Assembly (NCBI GenBank): GCA_034508935.3
Contig: CM067448.1
Location: 63,036,962 to 63,100,961, forward strand
Length of the DNA: 64,000 nt
Source of the DNA: Berghia stephanieae
Taxonomy: Eukaryota > Mollusca > Gastropoda > Nudibranchia > Aeolidiidae
Direction: 5' to 3'
The notes beneath the pieces are model-generated. The model was not told the DNA's origin. It made no database searches and was given only the letters and a program-made list of their open reading frames with translations. Below, in pieces: positions 53,581 through 64,000 of the stretch; position 1 is the stretch's first letter; each line of letters starts with the position of its first letter. Position numbers and translations under genes: made by a program.

Positions 53581-56373
53581 AACAAGATATGAAGTGAGTA
53601 GAAAAGTGCCAGAAGACAATAGAGAATAAAAATTTTTTTCGCGGCGGTGGTGGGGTTTGAACCTGCGACCTTATTGGTACGACAACTCCGCCTGGCAGGT
53701 GAGAGCGTGGCTCTACCGTGTGAGCTATCCACGAACACAAAAATTTCGTTTCAAACCCAAAGTCATTTCTAGATCCCTCTCTCACCCACTTCTTGAGATC
53801 GCCGATTCGTTCATCACCATCGCGAAGTAATTTTGACCAGCAGTTAAGCTTAATAGCCAATATTCTCATCACAAACATATAACATAGAAACGATTGAGAC
53901 ATTGAGTATGCTCCGGTGTATGGGGTGAATTTTTAATTCAGAAAAGTGAGTGGAGCAGGCACTTATGTTGGTAACAACAAGATATGAAGTGAGTAGAAAA
54001 GTGCCAGAAGACAATAGAGAATAAAAATTTTTTTTTTCGCGGCGGTGTGGGGTTTGAACCTGCGACCTTATTGGTACGACAACTCCGCCTGGCAGGTGAG
54101 AGCGTGGCTCTACCGTGTGAGCTATCCACGAACACAAAAATATTCGTTTCAAACCAAAGTCATTTCTAGATCCCTCTCTCACCCACTTCTGAGATCGCCG
54201 ATTCGTTCACCACCATCGCGAAGTAATTTTGTAAAACGAATATTTTTGTGTTCGTGGATAGCTCACACGGTAGAGCCACGCTCTCACCTGCCAGGCGGAG
54301 TTGTCGTACCAATAAGGTCGCAGGTTCAAACCCCACCACCGCCGCGAAAAAAAATTTTTATTCTCTATTGTCTTCTGGCACTTTTCTACTCACTTCATAT
54401 CTTGTTGTTACCAACATAAGTGCCTGCTCCACTCACTTTTCTGAATTAAAAATTCACCCCATACACCGGAGCATACTCAATGTCTCAATCGTTTCTATGT
54501 TATATGTTTGTGATGAGAATATTGGCTATTAAGCTTAACTGCTGGTCAAAATTACTTCGCGATGGTGGTGAACGAATCGGCGATCTCAAGAAGTGGGTGA
54601 GAGAGGGATCTAGAAATGACTTTGGGTTTGAAACGAATATTTTTGTGTTCGTGGATAGCTCACACGGTAGAGCCACGCTCTCACCTGCCAGGCGGAGTTG
54701 TCGTACCAATAAGGTCGCAGGTTCAAACCCCACCACCGCCGCGAAAAAAATTTTTATTCTCTATTGTCTTCTGGCACTTTTCTACTCACTTCATATCTTG
54801 TTGTTACCAACATAAGTGCCTGCTCCACTCACTTTTCTGAATTAAAAATTCACCCCATACACCGGAGCATACTCAATGTCTCAATCGTTTCTATGTTATA
54901 TGTTTGTGATGAGAATATTGGCTATTAAGCTTAACTGCTGGTCAAAATTACTTCGCGATGGTGGTGAACGAATCGGCGATCTCAAGAAGTGGGTGAGAGA
55001 GGGATCTAGAAATGACTTTGGGTTTGAAACGAATATTTTTGTGTTCGTGGATAGCTCACACGGTAGAGCCACGCTCTCACCTGCCAGGCGGAGTTGTCGT
55101 ACCAATAAGGTCGCAGGTTCAAACCCCACCACCGCCGCGAAAAAAATTTTTATTCTCTATTGTCTTCTGGCACTTTTCTACTCACTTCATATCTTGTTGT
55201 TACCAACATAAGTGCCTGCTCCACTCACTTTTCTGAATTAAAAATTCACCCCATACACCGGAGCATACTCAATGTCTCAATCGTTTCTATGTTATATGTT
55301 TGTGATGAGAATATTGGCTATTAAGCTTAACTGCTGGTCAAAATTACTTCGCGATGGTGGTGAACGAATCGGCGATCTCAAGAAGTGGGTGAGAGAGGGA
55401 TCTAGAAATGACTTTGGTTTGAAACGAATATTTTTGTGTTCGTGGATAGCTCACACGGTAGAGCCACGCTCTCACCTGCCAGGCGGAGTTGTCGTACCAA
55501 TAAGGTCGCAGGTTCAAACCCCACCACCGCCGCGAAAAAAATTTTTATTCTCTATTGTCTTCTGGCACTTTTCTACTCACTTCATATCTTGTTGTTACCA
55601 ACATAAGTGCCTGCTCCACTCACTTTTCTGAATTAAAAATTCACCCCATACACCGGAGCATACTCAATGTCTCAATCGTTTCTATGTTATATGTTTGTGA
55701 TGAGAATATTGGCTATTAAGCTTAACTGCTGGTCAAAATTACTTCGCGATGGTGGTGAACGAATCGGCGATCTCAAGAAGTGGGTGAGAGAGGGATCTAG
55801 AAATGACTTTGGGTTTGAAACGAATATTTTTGTGTTCGTGGATAGCTCACACGGTAGAGCCACGCTCTCACCTGCCAGGCGGAGTTGTCGTACCAATAAG
55901 GTCGCAGGTTCAAACCCCACCACCGCCGCGAAAAAAATTTTTATTCTCTATTGTCTTCTGGCACTTTTCTACTCACTTCATATCTTGTTGTTACCAACAT
56001 AAGTGCCTGCTCCACTCACTTTTCTGAATTAAAAATTCACCCCATACACCGGAGCATACTCAATGTCTCAATCGTTTCTATGTTATATGTTTGTGATGAG
56101 AATATTGGCTATTAAGCTTAACTGCTGGTCAAAATTACTTCGCGATGGTGGTGAACGAATCGGCGATCTCAAGAAGTGGGTGAGAGAGGGATCTAGAAAT
56201 GACTTTGGGTTTGAAACGAATATTTTTGTGTTCGTGGATAGCTCACACGGTAGAGCCACGCTCTCACCTGCCAGGCGGAGTTGTCGTACCAATAAGGTCG
56301 CAGGTTCAAACCCCACCACCGCCGCGAAAAAAATTTTTATTCTCTATTGTCTTCTGGCACTTTTCTACTCACT
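53581..56373. repeat. 396-bp satellite array built on a SINE, orientation switch
   Basis: Units of 395-396 bp. 53581-54230 is in the minus sense (about 1.6 units) and 54231-56373 in the plus sense (about 5.4 units). Each unit has a tRNA-like head (GTGGATAGCTCACACGGTAG; B box AGGTTCAAACCCC), a SINE body (tctattgtcttctggcactt) and about 200 bp more. Plus-strand heads start near 54252, 54649, 55045, 55441, 55836 and 56232; minus heads lie near 53647-53736 and 54045-54132. Plus units look almost identical, so expansion is recent. The array lies inside a LINE (TAG)n tail and is absent from A. The repeated 111-codon frame (MSQSFLCYMFVMRILAIK) is a by-product of identical units. Confidence 0.95.
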
Positions 56374-56612
56374 AGTAGTAGTAGTAGCGTATGGCTACAC
56401 CACAGACTAGGAGCCTGTATTCTCTATGCCTCTCACTAGCCACTTTTGATGACGTTTTCCTACCTGTTGTCTCCTCTAGTCCTGTATTCTCTATGGGCTA
56501 CACCTCCAAATTAATATTTGTAGATCCATGATGTCAGGTCATCTCCGGCTTCAAAGATTGTTTCGTACCCCCCTTCTAATTTTGAGCACAATATGATTTT
56601 GGCACGTTCGGA
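56374..56612 (-). mobile_element. LINE 3' end, (CTA)n-tailed family, A' copy
   Basis: Ortholog of 1620-1846, beginning with only about 14 bp of TAG repeat (56374-56387), so the satellite array nearly reaches the LINE body. Confidence 0.8.
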
Positions 56613-56927
56613 TACTACAACTTTTTAAAAATTATTTTTTTATTAAAATTATTTTTTTTGGCTTCTTAGAGCGTACTAATATAAGCAAATTCTTTACCCC
56701 TTTAACATAAATTTAGGGTTTCCATCTCTATTTTTTAAATTGTTTTTTTTTCTTCAAAATCTCTTCTTTCTCAAAGAATTTTTTTTAAATTGAGTTACGT
56801 TATACACAATGCTGTTGCAGGCATTTATTAAGATGCAGTTTGTCCATTGTTAAAGCCCCACAACTGTTATTATGATATTATTATTATGATATTATCACAC
56901 TGAATCCTGACAGTAGGCAGATTGTGC

Positions 56928-57105
56928 GGCTATGTGGTCTTGTGGTATGACATTCGTTTTCGGATCGGAGGTCCCGGGTTAGAGCCTCGCTCGGCGCATA
57001 GTTGAGTCCTTGGAGAAGACTCTTTACTCACATTTTCTCACCGTATTCAGGTGTATAATGAGTACCTGACCGTCAACCGCGTTGTTTCTGTTCGAAAAAA
57101 AAAAA
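56928..57105 (+). mobile_element. tRNA-derived SINE, family 1 (3'-truncated)
   Basis: Ortholog of 2188-2367. Confidence 0.85.
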
Positions 57106-57122
57106 TTAAGATACATTTATGA

Positions 57123-57332
57123 TGCGACAACGTGGCTCACCGGTATGGTCTTTGCTTCGCAACTGAAAGGTGCCGAGTTCGACTACCCCGTCGCGCAGTG
57201 TGGCCTTGAGCAAGTCACCCAGCCTTAGCTCACTTTGCCGCGCTGCACTGCGGCGGACGCCTGGGTTATTTCCGTCTTCCCTTGGAATGGATCCTAAAGA
57301 AAAGTTGCTCAATAGGGATGAATAAAGGGAAT

Positions 57333-57366
<34 letters not shown>
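57123..57366 (+). mobile_element. tRNA-derived SINE, family 2
   Basis: Ortholog of 2387-2621 with a longer (ATTT)n tail. Its 3' end plus flank ('aaagaaaagttgctc' to 'gtgattcatatt') is repeated after the next SINE, at about 57733-57870. Confidence 0.82.
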
Positions 57367-57367
<1 letters not shown>

Positions 57368-57439
57368 CATTGCTAAAAAGAAATCTAACAGACACATTAT
57401 TTTATACATAAAATCACACTTTAATTTGTGATTCATATT

Positions 57440-57726
57440 AAGTGCGGCTCTGTGGTCTTGTGGTATGACACTCGCTTTAGGATCGGAAGGTCCTGGGTTC
57501 GAGCCTCGCGCTCGGCGTATAGTTGAGTCCTTGGAAAAGGCTCTTTACTCACATTCTCTCACCGTATACAGCAAGGTGTAAAATGAATACCTGGCCGTTA
57601 ACAGCGTTGTCTTTGTCCGAAAAAAATTGTAATATCGCCTAACAGGCTGTTGCTGTTGACCAAGGACCCCTTGTAAAGCGCTTTGAGCACAGTTAGTGGA
57701 TATTGCTCTATATAAAGCTCAATTTT
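57440..57726 (+). mobile_element. tRNA-derived SINE, family 1
   Basis: Ortholog of 2694-2993 with a small deletion before the 3' domain ('aacaggctgttgctg'). Confidence 0.9.
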
Positions 57727-57965
57727 CTTTTTAAAGAAAAGTTGCTCCATAGGGATGAATAAAGGGAATTTATTTATTTTTAAATTATGTATTTACATTG
57801 CTAAAAAGAAATCTAACAGACACATTATTTTATAAATAAAATCACAGTTAAATTTGTGATTCATATTAAGATAACTTTATGAAGGCTGTGGCATTGTTAA
57901 AATGATACCCAACAGTTACATTGTACTGTATAAAATCACTCATTTTTCTGTGATTCATATTAAGA

Positions 57966-59044
57966 AAACTGTTTGAAGGCAATCCAGCATGGTGAGAAAT
58001 ATAGGAACGGGCTATAATATTATTTATCGTGTATTATACCTTATCATCTTTTCAAAAATTCGATACGAATTTGCCTCTCTTTGACTTCCATGTTCGTATA
58101 AAGCTTTCACTCCATAATTCATTCTACAACACACAAAGAGTTTGTACTTCCAAAAGAATCGATACTTTTAACGATTATGATAATAATTTATATCGAATCT
58201 TGTTTCGTACACCGTACTTTAGTTAAGTAACTTGTTCTCTCGGGCTAGCGACACCCCCGCCATTTTCTTTTAGCTTTGTACTCGTCAATTGAATTGGATT
58301 ATAATTCATACTCAAGAGATCAAACGCCATATTGGCATTGTTCTCCCTTACCGGAAGTTGTCAATAATCGATTACGAGGATATATTTTCTGTTCGGCTTT
58401 TATGCCTGCTCAAGGCGGGAGTAATGAGTCGAATGTTCGAGAAAGTCTTGCCGCTCTCCCATCAATTGTTTCAATCCAGCAGGCGTGAGTACTTTCTTGT
58501 ACCGGATAGGCTCTTAATGGACGCATTGCCCCCGTTTCCCCAGCCCCTTCTATTTTCATATAAATTCTTTCTCATTTCTACCTGGCCTCATTCATGTTTT
58601 GCCAGCTTGGTCTTTCTTGTGCCAAACTTTAACAATTTTTGGTATTTTTTAAGTAGAAGGATATTGAAAAAAAATAATTTTGGTAGTTAAAGTTGTTTTG
58701 TTATTTATTTTTTAAACATATAATTTTAGAGGTTTATGGACCCATTAGCACTATGATACTGGGTATAAAAGTATTGCAAAAAACAAAATATCTCAAACGA
58801 TCGAATTTTGCTAATTTTCATTGGGAGATTAACATGTCATGCGTACATTTCAATAATTCAAGAGAGACTTTGCGATATGAACATAAATTGATAGAATAAT
58901 TACTCATGGTAATGAGATAATAAGAAAAATGATTTATTTGTACTGTCAAAAATAAACAAAGATACATATACATACATATATATACATGCGCCCAGAGCCC
59001 TCCTGATGAAGGGAGGGATGTTTGGCGCACTATAAATCTATACC

Positions 59045-59046
<2 letters not shown>
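57966..59046. other. Low-copy interval, no supported gene
   Basis: Ortholog of 3481-4583, including the 70-codon frame at 58276-58488. No domain recognised. Confidence 0.5.

Positions 59047-59102
<56 letters not shown>
59047..59102. repeat. (TA)n microsatellite
   Basis: 56 bp of AT. Longer than in A. The 240 bp that follow it in A are missing. Confidence 0.92.
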
Positions 59103-59105
<3 letters not shown>

Positions 59106-59447
59106 CACATTTCCATCTATTTCCTCCCTAGAATGTAATATGGAACTAATTTTTTCTCTCCATATAGTACAAATCGTCTGTTAAGCGTCAAACCCTTTCA
59201 CTCGTAGCTACACATTCAGTCACTTTTTGATAGAGAAATGCTCCTTCTCGCCTGAATGAGTTGCTGAATATTTGTGAACTGCCCTGCTGCTGGAGGCATA
59301 AACAAAGCATTGTGAAGCGCATTGGCCATGGCTCTGTGGAAATGCTTGATAGAATCGGTCAACTGTGTACGTGTACCTATTTGGTGGTCTGATAACCCAA
59401 ATTGTTATGGCTCATTGTCCTAATAGAAAATACTTAAGTCCATAACA

Positions 59448-59632
59448 GATAGAACGAAGATGACGCCAAACAGGTCTTTGTTATTGTTTTTTGCCATCCA
59501 CGTTTATGAGTACTTCTCACGAAACTGTATTAACCAGACTATAAACGTTCATGTTACACACAGTTTTGTGTGTTTGCCAGTTATACTTCCGGATGACAAT
59601 GTTGTGAACTTCTTAGCCAAGCGCATACTATC
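59448..59632 (+). mobile_element. TATA-target short TIR element, A' only
   Basis: GATAGAACGAAGATGACG to GCGCATACTATC, followed by TATA. Copy A has uninterrupted 'gtccataataggaaac' (near 5190-5205). Confidence 0.87.
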
Positions 59633-59888
59633 TATAGGAAACAAAATTGTGATGTAAAAAAACAAAACTGGTTCCAATCTCATTGGAAGTGTAAAACCAC
59701 TTTTCCGGTGGACTTGATCAACACATACATTGTGTAACTGATCTTCTGATGTCAGACAGATGGCATTTTACTTTTTAATCTAAATACTTGTATATTACAT
59801 GCTGGTCGTCAATAAAGACCATCATCCATCCTCACACATTCACCTCCTGTTATTCTTAGAATCTGGCCATTCATCCTGCTATTAAAAT

Positions 59889-60124
59889 GTGACCCGTCGT
59901 CTCAAAACGATATTATGTCGGGATGGACCAGATGCTAAAAAGTCAAATTATAGTTAAACTGGTCAAAAAATATGAAACGTTGGTATTTAGCTCAGTAAAA
60001 TATGATATTCCTTCTCCTCTATAAAGCATATAAACTCAACTTATACTTGATATTTCAGGCTACAAATTCCATTTTCAGAATCTTTATCATCCCGACTTAA
60101 TACCGTTTTGAGAAGAGGGTTAAC
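59889..60124 (-). mobile_element. GTGACC-family TIR element, A' only
   Basis: 236 bp flanked by AAAT (59885-59888, 60125-60128). Copy A has a single AAAT at 5541-5544 in the same flanks, an exact empty site that fixes the 4-bp target duplication. Confidence 0.93.
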
Positions 60125-60428
60125 AAATAGTAATGTCAATTTATGATATAACATGCAACCTTTTAATTATTAGTATTCACAAGGACATGATTACACACAC
60201 ACACAGACACTTCCAATGAGTTTGGAACCGGAAGAGTAGAATATGTGACGTCACGAATTCTCTGTCCTACAATTGTGTTCAGTTATCAGACTTGCTAATA
60301 TATGCACATCGACAACTATTTTGGGTCATTTTTACCCAAACCCAAAACTCTTTGCCATAAAAAAAAGTCCACCTTTACCGCCAACGGTTGTTAAAAAACC
60401 AAGCTCTTACTAGCCACATAGCTATTAA

Positions 60429-60622
60429 CCCTCTCCTTACCAGCCATTTCAGGATTTTCCCCAAAACTTCACACCCAACTAACACAAAAATTATATATTT
60501 TTTTATCACTCAAACACAATAGCAGTAAATTCTTGCCATACATAATTTCTTTCGCAAAACATGCTCTACAACACACTTTTCATTTTCTATAAATTTAATG
60601 ATGTACAAAAGAAATTTGAATA
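60429..60622 (+). mobile_element. piggyBac-type MITE, family 1, truncated
   Basis: TTAA at 60425-60428 and the family interior up to 'gaaatttgaataa', where unrelated DNA begins. Copy A continues to the normal end. Confidence 0.78.
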
Positions 60623-60638
60623 AAAAAAAGGAAGTGGT

Positions 60639-60684
60639 TATTCAGTATCTGATACTGAATAGTGCTTTGCCACTATTCAGTATC
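60639..60684. repeat. Palindromic TATTCAGTATC motifs
   Basis: TATTCAGTATC-T-GATACTGAATA is a perfect 11-bp palindrome with a 1-nt centre (60639-60661), followed by CACTATTCAGTATC (60671-60684). A related palindrome is at 63565-63593. They may mark the ends of one insertion. Confidence 0.7.
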
Positions 60685-61077
60685 CGCAAGGAACTCTTTT
60701 TATAGAGAGAGTGAAAAGTGCGACAATCTCGGTTGAACTGCTGACCTACTTCCAGATTGAACACGTGCAGTAACTGACAGCCCGATTCAAAGTTGTAAAA
60801 ATATTTTGATCGTAATTTTTTAATTTCTGCTATGGTGCAATTAACATAGTTCAAAATATCAAAGTAAGAGTGGCATTCATATACATTTTTAAATATCTAA
60901 ATAGACATGATTAAATGTCACTAAATGCTCAGTGACACCATGGCTTGGTGGATATAAGCTGTTTGGTCATCTAAAACAAACCCGATTCATTATAAATATG
61001 TGGCCATACTTTCTGCCATTATTAATTGAGCGATGTACTTCCGTGAATTAATTGCCGTATTATATTAAAATTTACGT
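60685..61077. other. No gene seen
   Basis: Low-copy AT-rich DNA between the palindromic motif and the ATA array. Confidence 0.5.
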
Positions 61078-61500
<423 letters not shown>

Positions 61501-61574
61501 TTAAATAGATATACTGAATATTAGACTACAATTGACATCTATTTTCTGAATACAGGTGGTATTTTTAGGGAAAA

Positions 61575-63545
61575 CACGCCGAACCCCGACAAAGTTATGG
61601 GAAGTAGGTAGCAGTGGGAGTGAACCTGGGACTCAGGGAAGTGTACACCATTGGGGAGTGAACCTGGGACTGGGTTTTGTAAAAAAAAAAGCAATTACTT
61701 TTTTATGAAACCCAACAATATCCCACAAAGTTATGGAAAGAAAGTAGGCAACAGTGGGGGAGTGAACCCGAGACTCAGGGAAGTGTAGACTATTGGGGAG
61801 TAAACCTAAGTCTATGGTTTTTCGGTGGGTTTTGTAAAAAAGTAATTGCTTCATTCTCGTCTGGCACCCAACTCCCATAGTCCGGCTTCATTTCCCACTA
61901 GTATCTATCTTCCATAGTCCTAGGATCATTTCCACTGATATCCTCTTCTCACAGTCCCAGGTTCACTCCCAACCGGTGTGCACTTCCCTGAATCCCGGTT
62001 CATTGCCCAATGGTGCCCCCTTCCCATAACTTTTGACAATTTCAGTAGGTTTCAAAATAAAAGTACATTCTGAGCTCACTGTCCACTGGTATCAGCCTCT
62101 CGCAGTCCCAGGTTCAATCCTCATCGGTGTCCAAATCCCAGATTCAATCCCCACTGCTGCCTACTTCCCATAACCTTGTCGGGTTGTGGCGGGTTTCGTA
62201 AAAAGTAACTCCCCCTCCCCCTTGGTATTGCTTTTTTACAAAATCCAGAGTCCCAGGTTCACTCCCCACAAGTGTACTTCCCTGAATCTCAAGATCACCC
62301 CCCACTGTTGCCTACTTCAATAACTTTGTCGGATATTGCCAGGTTTCGTTGGATTTCGTAAAAAAGTAATTGCTTTTATATGAAACTCGCTGAAAACCAC
62401 CAAAAACCATAGTCTCAGGTTCACTCCCCACTGGTGTAACACTTCCCTGAGTCTCAGGTTCACTCCCCACTGTTGCCTACTTCCCACAACTTTGTCCGAT
62501 ATTGCTGGGTTTCGTAAAAAAGTAATTGATTTTATGTGAAACTCGCTGAAAACCCGCCGAAAACCATAGTCTCAAGTTCACTCCCCACTGGTGTACACTT
62601 CCATGAGTCTCAGGTTCACTCCCCACTGTTGCCTACTTCCCACAACTGTGCCGGATATTGCCGGTTTTCGTAAAAAAGTAATTGCTTTTATGTGATACTC
62701 GCTGAAAACCGCCGAAAACCAGATCTCAGGTTCACTCCCCACTGGTGTACACTTTCATGAATCTCAGGTTCACTCCCCACTGTTGCCTACTTCCCATAAC
62801 TTTGTCGGATATTGCCTGGTTTCGTAAAAAAGTAATTGCTTTTATGTGAAACTCCCTGAAACCCGCCGAAAACCAAAGTCTCAGGTTTACTCCCCACTGG
62901 TGTACACTTCCCTGAGTCTCAGGTTCACTCCCCACTGTTGCCTACTTCCCATAACTTTGTCGGATATTGCCGGGTTTCGTAAAAAAGTAATTGCTTTTAT
63001 GTGAAACTCGCTGAAAACCGCCGAAAACCAGATCTCAGGTTCACTCCCCACGGTGTACACTTCCCTTAGTCTCAGTTCACTCCCCATTATTTGCCTACTT
63101 TCCATATCTTTGCCCCATTTTGTTGGATTTGGTGCATTTTGTAAACAAAAAGTAATTGCTTTTTTTTTCAAAACCCGCCGAAACCCAGTCCCAGGTTCAC
63201 TCCCCACTAGTGTACACTTCCCCGAATCTCAGGTTCACTCCCCAGCACTGTTGCCTACTACCCATAACTTTCTCGGATATTGCCAGGTTTCGTCGGGTTT
63301 CGTAAAAAAATAATTGCTTTTACATGAAACTAGCTGAAGCCCGCCGAAAACCATAGTCTCAGGTACACTCCCCACTGGTGTACACTTCATTGAGTCCCAG
63401 GTTCACTCCCCACGCTTTGCCTACTTTCCACAACTTTGCCGCATATTGTCGGGTTTCGTAAAAATGTAATCTCTCCCCCCCCCCCCCCCATATTGTTATT
63501 GCTTTTTTACAAAACCCAGAGTCCCAGGTTCACTCCCCACTGGTG
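61575..63545 (-). repeat. Tandem array, unit 155-160 bp
   Basis: The motif TGTTGCCTACTTCCC recurs at about 62311, 62471, 62627, 62781, 62936, 63092, 63249 and 63413. Each unit holds two copies of CAGGTTCACTCCCCACTG, then 'ggatattgccgggtttcg', 'aaaaagtaattgctttta' and 'gctgaaaaccgccgaaaacc'. 61575-62260 holds more diverged units, some reversed. Frames such as 62732-62935 are by-products. Confidence 0.92.
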
Positions 63546-63564
63546 TACACTTCCCATAGGCTAA

Positions 63565-63593
63565 CACTATTCAGTATCTGACACTGAATAGTG
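63565..63593. repeat. Palindrome CACTATTCAGT...ACTGAATAGTG
   Basis: 11-bp inverted arms around ATCTGAC, closing the tandem array on the right and matching the motif at 60639-60684. Confidence 0.75.
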
Positions 63594-63689
63594 GTTTTGC
63601 ACTATAATACGGTGTTTTTTTTCCGAAACCTGACAAAGTTATGGGAAGAGGGCAGCTGTGGGAGTGAATATGGGACTCATATTACACTT

Positions 63690-63752
63690 TCCCGATAGAG
63701 ACAATGCTGTTAACGGCCATGTGATTATTTTACACATGAGTACGGTGAGAGT
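63690..63752 (-). mobile_element. SINE family 1 body fragment
   Basis: 'aatgctgttaacggccatgt' to 'gagtacggtgagag' is the complement of the SINE body only. Confidence 0.75.
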
Positions 63753-63812
63753 ATCTATGGGTTACAAGTGTAACTAAATGACAAATTGCCATATTTATGG
63801 ACAATAAAGATC

Positions 63813-63955
<143 letters not shown>

Positions 63956-64000
63956 CCTGAATCTCAGGTTCATCCGATCAGAAAGTTGATCTCCCGAAAC

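Larger units (their letters stand above)
51824..60622 (+). repeat. Direct segmental duplication, copy A'
   Basis: Matches 1-6440 in the same orientation. Its length excess comes mainly from the 396-bp array (53581-56373), a longer TAG array and two extra short TIR elements. It lies beyond the 100-N gap, so it is on a separately assembled contig. Confidence 0.93.

Noticed and set aside
54252-54345. Array of functional tRNA genes in the 396-bp units
   Set aside because: The D arm and B box are tRNA-like, but extra sequence separates them and the T stem and acceptor do not pair.
54480-56410. Repeated 111-119-codon frames (MSQSFLCYMF...) as a tandem protein family
   Set aside because: The units are nearly identical satellite DNA containing a tRNA-like SINE head, and frames shift between units. 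There is no sign of coding constraint.
61575-63545. CRISPR-like array, or a protein repeat, from the regular CAGGTTCACTCCCC motif
   Set aside because: The whole 155-160-bp unit is repeated, not short repeats with unique spacers. The context is a eukaryotic satellite and the frames are broken.
61575-63545. Pol III B boxes repeated through the tandem array (GGTTCACTCCC)
   Set aside because: The match to GGTTCRANNCC has mismatches at conserved positions and no A box accompanies it.

Overview
This is repeat-dominated metazoan nuclear DNA with no host gene I can support with confidence. The evidence is several families of tRNA-derived SINEs, APE/RT/RNase H LINEs, short TIR elements with TTAA, TATA or AAAT target duplications, very long trinucleotide arrays, a 100-N scaffold gap and no compact ORF clusters. 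A mollusc or other lophotrochozoan fits the SINE and LINE types, but that is inference; the species cannot be read from the sequence.

Two large duplications set the layout. (1) A direct duplication: 1-6440 (copy A) matches 51824-60622 (copy A'). (2) An imperfect inverted duplication: 16377-30670 (left arm) matches the reverse complement of 31113-49701 (right arm), around a 442-bp spacer. The right arm ends at a run of exactly 100 Ns (49702-49801), so A' lies on a different contig from everything before it. Copies and arms look a few percent diverged by eye and differ by clean, individually recognisable insertions. That gives natural filled and empty target sites for at least eight elements. 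Either these are real segmental duplications, or two haplotypes have been placed in one scaffold.

Region by region: 1-6440 is A, holding short TIR elements, SINEs and two LINE 3' ends tied to (TAG/CTA)n arrays. 6441-16376 is a mosaic of SINEs, short TIR elements and microsatellites. 16377-30670 is the left arm. 30671-31112 is the spacer, bounded by a tRNA-like SINE head. 31113-49701 is the right arm, which carries a nearly whole I/Nimb-like LINE (40906-44368) inserted in a SINE. 49802-51823 holds repeated LINE tails alternating with SINEs. 51824-60622 is A', with an extra 396-bp satellite array (53581-56373) that contains a tRNA-like SINE head in each unit and reverses orientation once. 60623-64000 is a 155-160-bp tandem array between ATA/TTA arrays.

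The most unusual items are the 396-bp SINE-derived satellite nested in a LINE-tail microsatellite, the giant palindrome whose symmetry ends in a SINE B box, a 186-bp TATA-targeting element that spreads the CRE motif TGACGTCA and has inserted into itself, and LINE families whose stop codon is supplied by their own 3' tail repeat. The only host-like signals are a promoter-like patch near 17640-18113 and an ORF-rich block at 19161-19622. Both are kept in both arms, and both are weak.
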